Shown here: piece by piece, positions 17,358 through 27,777 of the stretch
Layout of the letters: each line of letters opens with the position of its first letter
Position numbering within the stretch: position 1 is the stretch's first letter
NCBI GenBank assembly: GCA_048500255.1
Contig: JASNYH010000005.1
Location: 223,059 to 287,058 of the forward strand
From: JAMHWF01 sp048500255
GTDB taxonomy: Bacteria; Pseudomonadota; Gammaproteobacteria; Burkholderiales; Burkholderiaceae_C
Direction: 5' to 3'
Length of the DNA stretch: 64,000 bases
Notes under the pieces: model-generated
Database searches by the model: none
Seen by the model: the letters and a program-made list of their open reading frames with translations, nothing else
Told to the model about the DNA's origin: nothing
Program-made: the position numbers and the translations under genes

Positions 17358-17936
17358 ATGACGATCACGCGCGACAGCCTGCTGACGCTCGAGGCTTACG
17401 CCAAGGTCCGCACGAGCAGCAAGCCCGAGGTCATCGCCCACCGCCGGCTGCGCACGGTGCACCTCGGCGAACACGTCAGCCTGCAGTTCGAGGACGAACA
17501 GACGATCCGCCGCCAGATCCAGGAGATGCTGCACATCGAGAAGATCTTCGACGAGGAGGGCATCCAGGGCGAGATCGACGCCTACGCGCCCCTCGTGCCC
17601 GACGGCAGCAACTGGAAGGCGACGATGCTCATCGAGTATCCCGACGTCCACGAGCGCCGCCGCGAGCTGGCGCGCCTGATCGGTATCGAGGACCGCATGT
17701 TCGTCGAGGTCGAGGGCCACGCGCGCATCTATGCGATCGCCGACGAGGACCTCGACCGCGAGACCGACGAGAAGACCTCGGCCGTGCACTTCGTGCGCTT
17801 CGAGTTCCCGCCGGCGGCGCGCGAGGCGGTGCGCGCCGGCGCCGCCGTCAAGCTCGGCTGCGACCACACGCACTACCCGGCGCACATCGCGATCGCGCCG
17901 GAGACGCTGGCGAGCCTGGCCGGGGACTTGAAGTAG
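17358..17936 (+). CDS. DUF3501 family protein
   Basis: A 192-residue DUF3501 protein, soluble and without cofactor motifs that I recognise. Typical segments are FEDEQTIRRQIQEMLHIEKIFDEEGIQ and LIEYPDVHERRRELARLIGIED, plus VHFVRFEF and CDHTHYPAH near the end. The family is found almost always beside rubrerythrin and the Fe-S oxidoreductase, as here, with a 22-base gap to the latter. Its activity is unknown; it could be an accessory or regulatory subunit of that system. The C-terminus abuts the convergent RES toxin gene (4-base gap). Confidence 0.9.
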   Translation: MTITRDSLLTLEAYAKVRTSSKPEVIAHRRLRTVHLGEHVSLQFEDEQTIRRQIQEMLHIEKIFDEEGIQGEIDAYAPLVPDGSNWKATMLIEYPDVHERRRELARLIGIEDRMFVEVEGHARIYAIADEDLDRETDEKTSAVHFVRFEFPPAAREAVRAGAAVKLGCDHTHYPAHIAIAPETLASLAGDLK

Positions 17937-17940
17937 CGCG

Positions 17941-18669
17941 TCAGCTCGCCCACGTCGCCGCATCGAACCCGACCGTGGTCGCGTCGTGTTGCAGGAAGAC
18001 GTGCGTGCGCGTCGTCTTGCACGCCCACAGCTGCTGCGCGAAGCCGGCTGTCAGCTGCAATGCCGTCGGCGTCAGCACGGCACCGCAGATGCCACCGGGC
18101 CGGCGCACCGAGGCATAGCGGATCCAGTCGACGGCGTGCTCGCGCGCCGCGGCAGCCAGCACGTGGCAGGCACGGTAGTCGCGCGGCTGCCGCCACGCAT
18201 CGGCGGCGGCGTTCCAGGGCCGCGCGAGCAGGTTCACGCAGCGCCCGGCGATCTCGGCACGAAAGAAGGTGTGCTGCGTGTGCAGCGCCTGGTCGGCGAG
18301 CGCGGCGCTGTCGGTGAGGAAGCGCCAGCGCCAGTAGGCGACTTCGGCGCAGGCCGTCTCCAACTCCTCGGCGCCGTACCAGAGCCCTGGAGTGCCGGCC
18401 GGGCGAAAGCGCGACGCATGGGCCGGCCGGTAGCGGAACGGCGTCGCGATCAGGTAGTGCGCGCCGCGCGCGGCCGGCGGCAGCGCCGGCTTGCTCGTCT
18501 CGAGCAGTTCCTCGAGCAACTGCTGCTCGTCGAGGCTGTCGACCAGCTTCATCGTGGCGACGACGTGCTGCGCCTCGACGCCGCGCCACAGCGCGGCGCT
18601 GCGCCGGCGCACCCCGCTGCGCCACCACCCCGCCCCGACCGGCGCCGCGGCGGCCTCGCCGCGGATCAC
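17941..18669 (-). CDS. RES-domain toxin of a Xre-RES toxin-antitoxin pair
   Basis: A 242-residue RES-domain protein. Family segments are KLVDSLDEQQLLEELLE, the FRYRPAHASRFRPAGTPGLWYGAEELETACAEVAYWR core with the conserved Arg/Tyr/Glu residues, and a late CDS-like CKTTRTHVFLQ stretch. Characterised RES toxins degrade or phosphorolyse NAD+, causing growth arrest; this activity is inferred. The start is GTG at 18669, overlapping the antitoxin stop as GTGA, which indicates translational coupling. It is the second gene of the operon, downstream of the Xre/DUF2384 antitoxin. Confidence 0.87.
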   Translation of the reverse strand: MIRGEAAAAPVGAGWWRSGVRRRSAALWRGVEAQHVVATMKLVDSLDEQQLLEELLETSKPALPPAARGAHYLIATPFRYRPAHASRFRPAGTPGLWYGAEELETACAEVAYWRWRFLTDSAALADQALHTQHTFFRAEIAGRCVNLLARPWNAAADAWRQPRDYRACHVLAAAAREHAVDWIRYASVRRPGGICGAVLTPTALQLTAGFAQQLWACKTTRTHVFLQHDATTVGFDAATWAS

Positions 18670-19088
18670 GCGTCGGCTCGCATGCCGTCGAGGTAGGCGA
18701 CGACCGAAACCAGCCCGTCGGCGCGCTGGATCAGCTCGATCGGCCGGCCGCCGAGCGCGACGTGATCGCCCGTCATCCAGGCGCGACGCTGCGCGTCGTC
18801 GGCGCCGACGAGTGCGTCGAGCGAGCGGTAGACGCGCACCAGCAGCAGCGCGAGTTCGCCCTCCTTGCTGTCGGGCTGGATGCGGCGCGTGCCGGCGCCC
18901 AGCCGCGACACGCTGGCCTCGCTCACGCCGAGCACGCGCGCGACGAGCGCCGACGAGAGACCGAGCAGCCCAGCGGCGCGCAGGACGGCGCGCGTCAGCA
19001 CGGCGTCGGCTTGGGGCCGGGGGGTTCGGCTTGCGGCAGGGCGTGGGGCGGCGTTCACAGGTGAAAGAATAGACGATGGAACTTTCAT
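18666..19088 (-). CDS. Xre/MbcA/ParS-type antitoxin (DUF2384)
   Basis: Up to 140 residues. A Xre-like helix-turn-helix (LTRAVLRAAGLLGLSSALVARVLGVSEASVSRL) is followed by the DUF2384 C-terminal domain (RRAWMTGDHVALGGRPIELIQRADGLVSVVAYLDG) that plugs the RES toxin active site. The antitoxin should neutralise the toxin and repress its own promoter. The ATG at 19088 is the longest start, but a strong promoter (TTGCAG, 17 bases, TATTCT) inside this N-terminal stretch would start transcription at the in-frame GTG at 19058, giving a leaderless 130-residue product. A TTCAC/GTGAA palindrome overlaps that GTG. Confidence 0.85.
   Translation of the reverse strand: MKVPSSILSPVNAAPRPAASRTPRPQADAVLTRAVLRAAGLLGLSSALVARVLGVSEASVSRLGAGTRRIQPDSKEGELALLLVRVYRSLDALVGADDAQRRAWMTGDHVALGGRPIELIQRADGLVSVVAYLDGMRADA
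19054..19065. promoter_or_regulatory. Palindrome at the toxin-antitoxin transcription start
   Basis: TTCAC-AG-GTGAA, arms of 5, overlapping the predicted start site and the GTG at 19058. Its place just downstream of the -10 box suits an autorepression operator for the Xre antitoxin. Confidence 0.4.
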
Positions 19089-19094
19089 CTGCAA
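19066..19094 (-). promoter_or_regulatory. Sigma-70 promoter of the antitoxin-toxin operon
   Basis: On the minus strand TTGCAG, a 17-base spacer and TATTCT. The predicted start is about 7 bases beyond, at the GTG codon at 19058. Both hexamers match the consensus at four or five of six positions with optimal spacing. Confidence 0.55.
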
Positions 19095-19179
19095 CGGCTC
19101 GCGCACCGTGCCCGCGCGGCTCCGATGGGCATGCGGGCGCCGTGCCGCGCCGCCCGCCCGCCGCGGCATCATCCTGCCG

Positions 19180-19449
19180 ATGGCCCGTATCGTGTTCACG
19201 CAGCAGCTGCGTCGCTTCGTGGAGGCGCCCGAGCTCGACGTCGCGGCGCCGACGCTGCGCGACGCGCTCGACGCCGTGTTCGCCGCCTATCCGCGGCTGC
19301 GCGGCTACGTGCTCGACGACCAGTCGCATCTGCGCGCCAACGTCGCCGTCTTCGTCGACGGCCGGCGCATCGTCGACCGCGTCGCGCTCGCCGACGCGCT
19401 GGCGCCGGCGTCGACGGTCCACGTGATGCAGGCGCTGTCGGGCGGATAG
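19180..19449 (+). CDS. MoaD/ThiS-like ubiquitin-fold sulfur-carrier protein
   Basis: An 89-residue beta-grasp protein. It starts MARIVFTQQLRRFVEAPE, has the ThiS/MoaD core with VFVDGRRIVDRVALADALAPASTVHVM and ends in QALSGG, so the C-terminal Gly-Gly needed for adenylation or thiocarboxylation is present. MoaD carries sulfur for molybdopterin; ThiS for thiazole. No activating E1 (MoeB/ThiF) or MoaE lies beside it. Its constant partner here is the beta-propeller gene 29 bases downstream. The ATG at 19180 has CATCAT 7 bases upstream. Its true acceptor is unknown. Confidence 0.85.
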   Translation: MARIVFTQQLRRFVEAPELDVAAPTLRDALDAVFAAYPRLRGYVLDDQSHLRANVAVFVDGRRIVDRVALADALAPASTVHVMQALSGG

Positions 19450-19478
19450 CGCCCACGACGAGCAACAAGGAGTCCGCG

Positions 19479-20561
19479 ATGAACGACCGCAGCTGGATCG
19501 CCACGCGCAAAGGCCTGTTCGAACTGCGGCGCGGCGGGGCGGGCGGCCGCTGGGCGGTGGCGCGCACCGCCTTCCTCGGCGAGCCGGTGTCGATGGTGCT
19601 GCCGCCTGCCGACGGCTCGCCGCTCGTCGCGGCGCTCAACCTCGGCCACTTCGGCGTCAAGCTGCATGCATCGGACGACGCCGGCGCGAGCTGGCGCGAG
19701 ATCGCGACGCCGCAGTACCCGCCGCAGCCCGACGGCGCCGCCGGCCCGGCGTGGAAGCTGGCGCAGGTGTGGTCGCTGCAGCGCAGCGGCGGCGCCACGC
19801 TGTGGGCCGGCACGCTGCCCGGGGGCCTGTTCCGCAGCGACGACGCCGGCGCCTCGTGGCAGCTCGTCGACGCGCTCTGGCAGCAGCCCGGGCGCACCGA
19901 ATGGTTCGGCGGCGGCTACGACGTGCCGGGCATCCACTCGATCTGCCCGCATCCGCAGCGTGACGGCGAGCTGCTGGTGGCGATCAGCTGCGGCGGCATC
20001 TGGGTCACGCGCGACGGCGGCGCGAGCTGGTCGGTGCAGGGCCGCGGGCTGCGTGCCGCCTACATGCCGCCCGAGCAGGCCGAGGATCCGAACGTGCAGG
20101 ATCCGCACGCCGTCGTGCGCTGCGCCGGCGCGCCCGAGCGACTCTGGTGCCAGCATCACAACGGCATCTGGCGCTCGATCGACGGCGCCGCGTCGTGGCA
20201 GGAGGTGACCGACGTGCCGGTGTCGAACTTCGGCTTCGCCGTCGCCGTGCACCCGCGCGAAGGCGACACGGCGTGGTTCGTGCCGGCCGTCGCCGACCAG
20301 TGCAGGGTGCCGCGCGACGGCGCACTCGTCGTCAACCGAACCCGCGACGGCGGGCGCCGCTTCGAGACGCTGCGCGAGGGCCTGCCGCAGTCGGGCTGCT
20401 ACGACCTCGTCTACCGCCACGGCCTGGCCGTCGCCGACGACGGCCGCACGCTGCTGATGGGCAGCACGACGGGCGGCCTGTGGGCGAGCGACGACGGCGG
20501 CGACGCTTGGCATACGGTGTCGGCGCACCTGCCGCCGATCCACGCCGTGCGCTTCGACTGA
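19479..20561 (+). CDS. BNR/WD40-like beta-propeller protein (sialidase-type repeats)
   Basis: A 360-residue cytoplasmic-looking protein, no signal peptide. Asp-box repeats of the SxDxGxxW type recur: SDDAGASWREI (about 65), SDDAGASWQLV (about 120), TRDGGASWSV (about 180), SIDGAASWQEV (about 230), TRDGGRRFETL and SDDGGDAWHTV near the end, implying a six- or seven-bladed propeller. Automatic names such as exo-alpha-sialidase or glycosyl hydrolase are not supported by catalytic residues that I can identify. AAGGAG precedes the ATG. It pairs with the MoaD-like gene, so it may be the acceptor or partner of that sulfur carrier. Confidence 0.85.
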   Translation: MNDRSWIATRKGLFELRRGGAGGRWAVARTAFLGEPVSMVLPPADGSPLVAALNLGHFGVKLHASDDAGASWREIATPQYPPQPDGAAGPAWKLAQVWSLQRSGGATLWAGTLPGGLFRSDDAGASWQLVDALWQQPGRTEWFGGGYDVPGIHSICPHPQRDGELLVAISCGGIWVTRDGGASWSVQGRGLRAAYMPPEQAEDPNVQDPHAVVRCAGAPERLWCQHHNGIWRSIDGAASWQEVTDVPVSNFGFAVAVHPREGDTAWFVPAVADQCRVPRDGALVVNRTRDGGRRFETLREGLPQSGCYDLVYRHGLAVADDGRTLLMGSTTGGLWASDDGGDAWHTVSAHLPPIHAVRFD

Positions 20562-20609
20562 GCGGGTCGCCGGCGCGGCGGCAGGGAACGTGCACCGCCG
20601 CGCACGCGC

Positions 20610-20629
20610 CTATGCACGCTCCGACATAT
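20610..20629 (+). promoter_or_regulatory. Candidate Mo/W-responsive operator upstream of tupB
   Basis: CTATGC, 6 bases, CGACATAT, ending 54 bases before the tupB ATG. The same 14 bases with the same 6-base gap and the same orientation occur upstream of the divergent modA-like gene (23906-23925). It contains the dyad TATG-N10-CATA. The regulator is not known; a ModE-type or other oxyanion sensor is inferred. Confidence 0.5.
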
Positions 20630-20683
20630 CGCCAGGGCATCGAGGGCACCGCAAGAATGGCGCCCTTTGTCGATGCCTGCTGA

Positions 20684-21388
20684 ATGAACGACTTCGGCGC
20701 CAGCCTGGCGACCGCTTCGCACCTGATCGTGAACGCCGACGCGGCGCTGCTGCGTATCGTCGGGCTGTCGCTGGCGGTCAGCGGCTCGGCGTGCCTGTTC
20801 GCGGCGCTGTTCGGCCTGGCCGGTGGCGCGGCGCTGGCCGTCGGGCGATTCGCCGGCCAGCGCATCGTCGTGCTGCTGCTCAACACGCTGCTGGCCCTCC
20901 CGTCGGTCGTCGTCGGCCTCTTCGTCTACCTGCTGCTGTCGCGCTCGGGGCCGCTCGGCGAGCTCGGCATCCTGTTCACGCCGTCGGCGATGGTGATCGC
21001 ACAGACGATCCTGGCGCTGCCGCTGGTCGCGGCGCTGACGCGCCAGCTCGTCGCCGACGCGCTGCGCGGCGCCGGCGAGCAGTTGCGCTCGCTGGGCGCC
21101 GGCCCGATGACGCGCGCGGGACTCGTCCTCGTGCACGAGCGCTGGACGCTGCTGACGGTGCTGCTCACGGCGTTCGGCCGCGCCGTCTCGGAAGTCGGCG
21201 CAGTGATGGTCGTCGGCGGCAACATCGACGGCGTGACGCGCGTCATGACGACGACGATCGCGCTCGAGACGAGCAAGGGCGACCTGCCGCTGGCGCTCGC
21301 GCTGGGCATCGTGCTGCTGCTCGTGGTCGGCGCGATCAACGTGCTGATCGCGCTCGTGCAGCGGCTGTCGCAGGAGGGCCGCCGGTGA
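20684..21388 (+). CDS. tupB: Tungstate/molybdate ABC transporter permease
   Basis: A 234-residue inner-membrane permease with about five or six hydrophobic segments. The EAA loop that contacts the ATPase lies around residues 125-145 (LRGAGEQLRSLGAGPMTRAGLVLVHERW). The segment GRAVSEVGAVMVVGGNIDGVTRVMTTTIALET is typical of TupB/WtpB-type permeases. It forms the operon tupB-tupC-tupA; the stop overlaps the tupC GTG start as GTGA. It imports tungstate or molybdate delivered by TupA. The start ATG at 20684 directly follows a candidate operator region. Confidence 0.92.
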   Translation: MNDFGASLATASHLIVNADAALLRIVGLSLAVSGSACLFAALFGLAGGAALAVGRFAGQRIVVLLLNTLLALPSVVVGLFVYLLLSRSGPLGELGILFTPSAMVIAQTILALPLVAALTRQLVADALRGAGEQLRSLGAGPMTRAGLVLVHERWTLLTVLLTAFGRAVSEVGAVMVVGGNIDGVTRVMTTTIALETSKGDLPLALALGIVLLLVVGAINVLIALVQRLSQEGRR

Positions 21389-22158
21389 ACGCGCACGGCC
21401 GCGCCGAGGCGCTCGCGCGGCTGCTGGCCGACGGCTCGCCGGGCGAGGGCGAGCGCCCGGCCGCCGCCCCGCTCGTCGAAGTGCACGACGCGGCGGTGCG
21501 CTTCGGCGACGTGCGCGCGCTCGACGGCGTCAGCCTGCGCGTCGAGCGCGGGCGGCGCATCGCGCTGATCGGCAGCAACGGCTCGGGCAAGACGACGCTG
21601 CTGCGCGTGCTGCACGGCCTGCAGCGCTGCGATGGCGGCCGGCGCATCGTGCACGCCGCAGTGGCGCAGGCGATGGTGTTCCAGCGCCCGTTCCTGCTGC
21701 GGCTGTCGGTGTGGTCGAACATGCTGATCGCGCTGTGGCTGCAGCGCGTGCCGGCGCGCGAGCGCGCCGATCGCGCGCGCGATGCGCTCGCGCGCGTCGG
21801 CCTGCTCGAGCAGCGCCTGCGGCCGGCGCGCGCGCTGTCGGGCGGGCAGCAGCAGCGCCTCGCGCTGGCGCGCGCCTGGGCCGTGCGGCCGCAGCTGCTG
21901 TTCCTCGACGAGCCGACGGCCAGCCTCGACCCGGCCGCCAAGCAGGAGGTCGAAGACCTCGTGCTCGAGTTCGCCGCCGAGGGCATGACGCTCGTGATGA
22001 GCACGCACAACCTCGGCCAGGCCAAGCGCCTGGCCACCGACGTCGTCTATCTCGAAGGCGGGCGATTGATCGTCGCGCTGCCCACCGAGCGCTTTTTCAC
22101 CGAACGCCTGCCCGACGCGGCGGCGCATTTCCTGAAAGGAGAATCGACATGGAACTGA
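21385..22158 (+). CDS. tupC: Tungstate/molybdate ABC transporter ATP-binding protein
   Basis: A 257-residue ABC ATPase. Walker A is GSNGSGKTT, the Q loop follows in AQAMVFQRP, the signature is LSGGQQQRLALARA, Walker B is LLFLDEPTASLD, and the switch histidine is in MSTHNLGQAKRL. A roughly 30-residue N-terminal extension (HGRAEALARLLADG) precedes the domain. The GTG start at 21385 overlaps the tupB stop by four bases, implying translational coupling. It energises TupB. Confidence 0.92.
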   Translation: MNAHGRAEALARLLADGSPGEGERPAAAPLVEVHDAAVRFGDVRALDGVSLRVERGRRIALIGSNGSGKTTLLRVLHGLQRCDGGRRIVHAAVAQAMVFQRPFLLRLSVWSNMLIALWLQRVPARERADRARDALARVGLLEQRLRPARALSGGQQQRLALARAWAVRPQLLFLDEPTASLDPAAKQEVEDLVLEFAAEGMTLVMSTHNLGQAKRLATDVVYLEGGRLIVALPTERFFTERLPDAAAHFLKGESTWN

Positions 22159-23003
22159 AGATCTCGACGTGGCGCCGGCGCTGGCTCACCGCCGCGCTGG
22201 CGCTGGCCGGCTGCAGCGCGTTCGGCATCGGCGCGGCGCACGCGCAGGACAAGTTCATCGTGATGTCGTCGACGACGTCGACCGAGCAGTCGGGCCTGTT
22301 CGGCCACTTGCTGCCCGAGTTCACCAAGGCGACGGGCATCCAGGTGCGCGTCGTCGCACAGGGCACGGGGCAGGCGCTCGACATGGGCCGCCGGGGCGAC
22401 GCCGATGTCGTCTTCGTGCACGACAAGGTGGCCGAGGAGAAGTTCGTCGCCGACGGCTGGGGGTTGAAGCGCACGCCCGTCATGTACAACGACTTCATCC
22501 TCGTCGGCCCGAAGTCGGACCCGGCCAAGGCCCGCGGCAAGGACATCGTCGCCGCGCTCGGCAAGCTGGCGGCGGCGAATGCGCCGTTCGTGTCGCGCGG
22601 CGACAAGAGCGGCACGCACGCCGCCGAGCTGCGCTACTGGAAGGCAGCCGGCATCGACGCGCCGGCCAAGGCCTTCGCCAACTACAAGGAGTGCGGCTGC
22701 GGCATGGGGCCGGCGCTCAACATCGGGGCGTCGAGCAATGGCTACGTGCTGGCCGACCGCGGCACCTGGCTGTCGTTCAAGAACCGCGCCGATCTGGGCA
22801 TCGTCGTCGAAGGCGACACGAAGCTGTTCAACCAGTACGGCGTCATCGTCGTCAGCCCGGCCAAGCATCCGCACGCCAAGAAGGACATGGCGCAGCAGTT
22901 CGCCGACTGGGTCGTGTCGCCGGCGGGGCAGCAGACGATCGCGGCGTACAAGATCGGCGGCGAACAGCTCTTCTTCCCGAACGCCAACGAAGCGGGCCGC
23001 TGA
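22149..23003 (+). CDS. tupA: Tungstate-binding periplasmic protein
   Basis: A 284-residue solute-binding protein with a Sec signal peptide (cleavage probably at AHAQ-D, residue 33). The mature protein begins DKFIVMSSTTSTEQSGLFG; the TTST-x-x-SG motif is the TupA/WtpA-type oxyanion site that favours tungstate. Further conserved blocks are FVSRGDKSGTHAAELRYWK and YVLADRGTWLSF. AAAGGAG lies ahead of the ATG at 22149, which overlaps the tupC end by 10 bases. Whether tungstate or molybdate is the physiological ligand cannot be told from sequence. Confidence 0.93.
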   Translation: MELKISTWRRRWLTAALALAGCSAFGIGAAHAQDKFIVMSSTTSTEQSGLFGHLLPEFTKATGIQVRVVAQGTGQALDMGRRGDADVVFVHDKVAEEKFVADGWGLKRTPVMYNDFILVGPKSDPAKARGKDIVAALGKLAAANAPFVSRGDKSGTHAAELRYWKAAGIDAPAKAFANYKECGCGMGPALNIGASSNGYVLADRGTWLSFKNRADLGIVVEGDTKLFNQYGVIVVSPAKHPHAKKDMAQQFADWVVSPAGQQTIAAYKIGGEQLFFPNANEAGR

Positions 23004-23036
23004 GCGGAGGCGGGTCGGTCGCGCCGGCCCGCGCCG

Positions 23037-23870
23037 TCAGGGATCGACGCCGAATCCGGCCTGCGCGAGGACTTCGCGCGCCTGCGGGCCCAGCAGGTAG
23101 TCGGCCAGGCGCCGGCCGTCGACCGAAGCCGCCTTCATCGCGACGACGCCGTAGTCGGCGCCGACCGCCAGCTCGCTCGGCAGCGCCACGCTGTGCAGCG
23201 TCGGCACCTCGCGGCGCGCCAGCACGGCGTTCGTGCAGTAGGTGAGGAACAGGTCGGCGTCGCCGCGCTCGACGAGCAGGCCGTAGACGTTGCGGTCGGG
23301 CGGCGGCGGCGGCGAGTCGGGGCCGCCGGTCAGCGTGCGCACCTTGGCGCGCAGCGCGGCGCCGGCGCCCGGCTGCACACGCTCGGCGCGGTCGAACACC
23401 TGGAGCGCATAGTCGCCCGACGGATCGGCGCGCGGCGTCGACGAGCCGAGCTTGACCGCCGGATCGAGCATCGTCGCCAGCACCTGCTGCGGCGCGATCA
23501 TCAGCCGCGGCGCCGTCAGCGCGCACAGCTGGTTGCGAGCGAAGCGGCGCACCGGCCCGGCGAGCCCCGCGGCGGCGAGTGACTGCGGATGCGCCATGTT
23601 GGCCGACGCGAACACGTCGCTGGCCTCGCCGCCCGCGAGGCGGTCGCGCAGCAGCCCCGAAGCGCCGTAGCTGGCGACGACGCGCACGCCCGTGTCGCGC
23701 TCGAAGCGCTGCAGCACCTGCGTCAGCGCGGCGCGCAGGCTGCCCGCGGCATGCAGGCGCACCGGTGGTGCGGCGCCGGGGCCGGGCGATGAAGACTCTG
23801 CGGTCGAGGCGGTGGCGGGCAGGACCATCGTGAGGGCGCAGGCGAGCGCGGCAGGCAGGTGTCGAAGCAT
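23037..23870 (-). CDS. ModA-like molybdate/oxyanion-binding protein
   Basis: A 277-residue periplasmic binding protein with a signal peptide (LPAALACALTMVLPATASTAE). ModA-family segments are VRLHAAGSLRAALTQVLQRFERDTGVRV, YGASGLLRDRLAGGEASDVFASANMAHP and the GSSTPRADPSGDYALQVFDRAE block where oxyanion contacts occur. No permease or ATPase goes with it; it faces the tupBCA operon tail-to-tail and diverges from coxS. It might deliver to TupBC or act as a sensor. It shares an upstream motif with tupB. The ATG at 23870 starts MLRHLPAALA. Confidence 0.85.
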   Translation of the reverse strand: MLRHLPAALACALTMVLPATASTAESSSPGPGAAPPVRLHAAGSLRAALTQVLQRFERDTGVRVVASYGASGLLRDRLAGGEASDVFASANMAHPQSLAAAGLAGPVRRFARNQLCALTAPRLMIAPQQVLATMLDPAVKLGSSTPRADPSGDYALQVFDRAERVQPGAGAALRAKVRTLTGGPDSPPPPPDRNVYGLLVERGDADLFLTYCTNAVLARREVPTLHSVALPSELAVGADYGVVAMKAASVDGRRLADYLLGPQAREVLAQAGFGVDP

Positions 23871-23905
23871 GGCCTGATGCTGCCTCGGCGGCGGGCGGCG
23901 CTTCA

Positions 23906-23925
23906 ATATGTCGCGCCGAGCATAG
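23906..23925 (-). promoter_or_regulatory. Candidate Mo/W-responsive operator upstream of the modA-like gene
   Basis: On the minus strand CTATGC, 6 bases, CGACATAT, 35 bases before the modA-like ATG. Identical in all 14 fixed positions, spacing and orientation to the site before tupB (20610-20629). Being in the divergent region it could also act on coxS, 166 bases away on the other side. Confidence 0.5.
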
Positions 23926-24090
23926 CGCGCGACGCGCTGCTCCAAAACGGCGCACTGCCGCGACCGAGCCTGCCGGGCCGTGCCGGCCCATCAGGGAAAA
24001 CCTGCGCTTTGCATGTGGCGCGGCGGCTCGAAGAATCGACCCGCCCACCCCGTCCTCGTGGGTGCGGCCCCGACAACGAAGGAGACTCCC

Positions 24091-24573
24091 GTGAGCGTCC
24101 AACTGTCCCTCACCGTCAACGGCCGCGCCGTGACGGCGACCGTCGATCCGCGCACGCTGCTCGTGCAGTTCCTGCGCGAGCACCTGCAGCTCACCGGCAC
24201 GCACGTCGGCTGCGACACCGCCCAGTGCGGCGCCTGCACCGTGCACCTGAACGGCCGCGCCGTGAAGTCGTGTTCGATGCTCGCGCTGCAGGCGCAGGGC
24301 GGGCAGGTGACGACGATCGAGGGCCTGGCCCGGCAAGGCGAGCTGCATCCGATGCAGGCCGCGTTCCGCGAGTGCCACGGGCTGCAATGCGGCTTCTGCA
24401 CGCCGGGCATGGTGATGTCGGCCGTCAAGCTGCTCGAGGACAAGCCGAACGCGACGGAGCAGGAGATCCGCGAGGGCCTCGAGGGCAACATCTGCCGCTG
24501 CACCGGTTACCACAACATCGTGAAGTCGATCCAGGCCTGCCAGAAGGGCCAGGTCGGCGCGACCGCCGTCTGA
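24091..24573 (+). CDS. coxS: Molybdenum hydroxylase small subunit, 2x 2Fe-2S
   Basis: A 160-residue iron-sulfur subunit of the xanthine oxidase family. The plant-ferredoxin-type cluster uses Cys41, Cys46, Cys49 and Cys61 (GCDTAQCGACTVH...SC); the second alpha-helical cluster uses CGFCTPGM and CRCTGY. It passes electrons from the Mo site of the large subunit to FAD. The GTG start at 24091 follows AAGGAGA with good spacing; the longer upstream frame is not supported. It is the first gene of coxS-coxL-coxM-coxD-coxE-xdhC. Confidence 0.92.
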   Translation: MSVQLSLTVNGRAVTATVDPRTLLVQFLREHLQLTGTHVGCDTAQCGACTVHLNGRAVKSCSMLALQAQGGQVTTIEGLARQGELHPMQAAFRECHGLQCGFCTPGMVMSAVKLLEDKPNATEQEIREGLEGNICRCTGYHNIVKSIQACQKGQVGATAV

Positions 24574-24593
24574 AGCGAGCGAAGGAGACCGCC

Positions 24594-26960
<2,367 letters not shown>

Positions 26961-26971
26961 GGAGCAACGCC

Positions 26972-27766
<795 letters not shown>

Positions 27767-27777
27767 GGCCGCCGGCA

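Noticed and set aside
19479..20561. Sialidase or glycosyl hydrolase function for the beta-propeller gene
   Set aside because: Asp-box repeats only indicate the fold; no arginine triad or signal peptide was identified.
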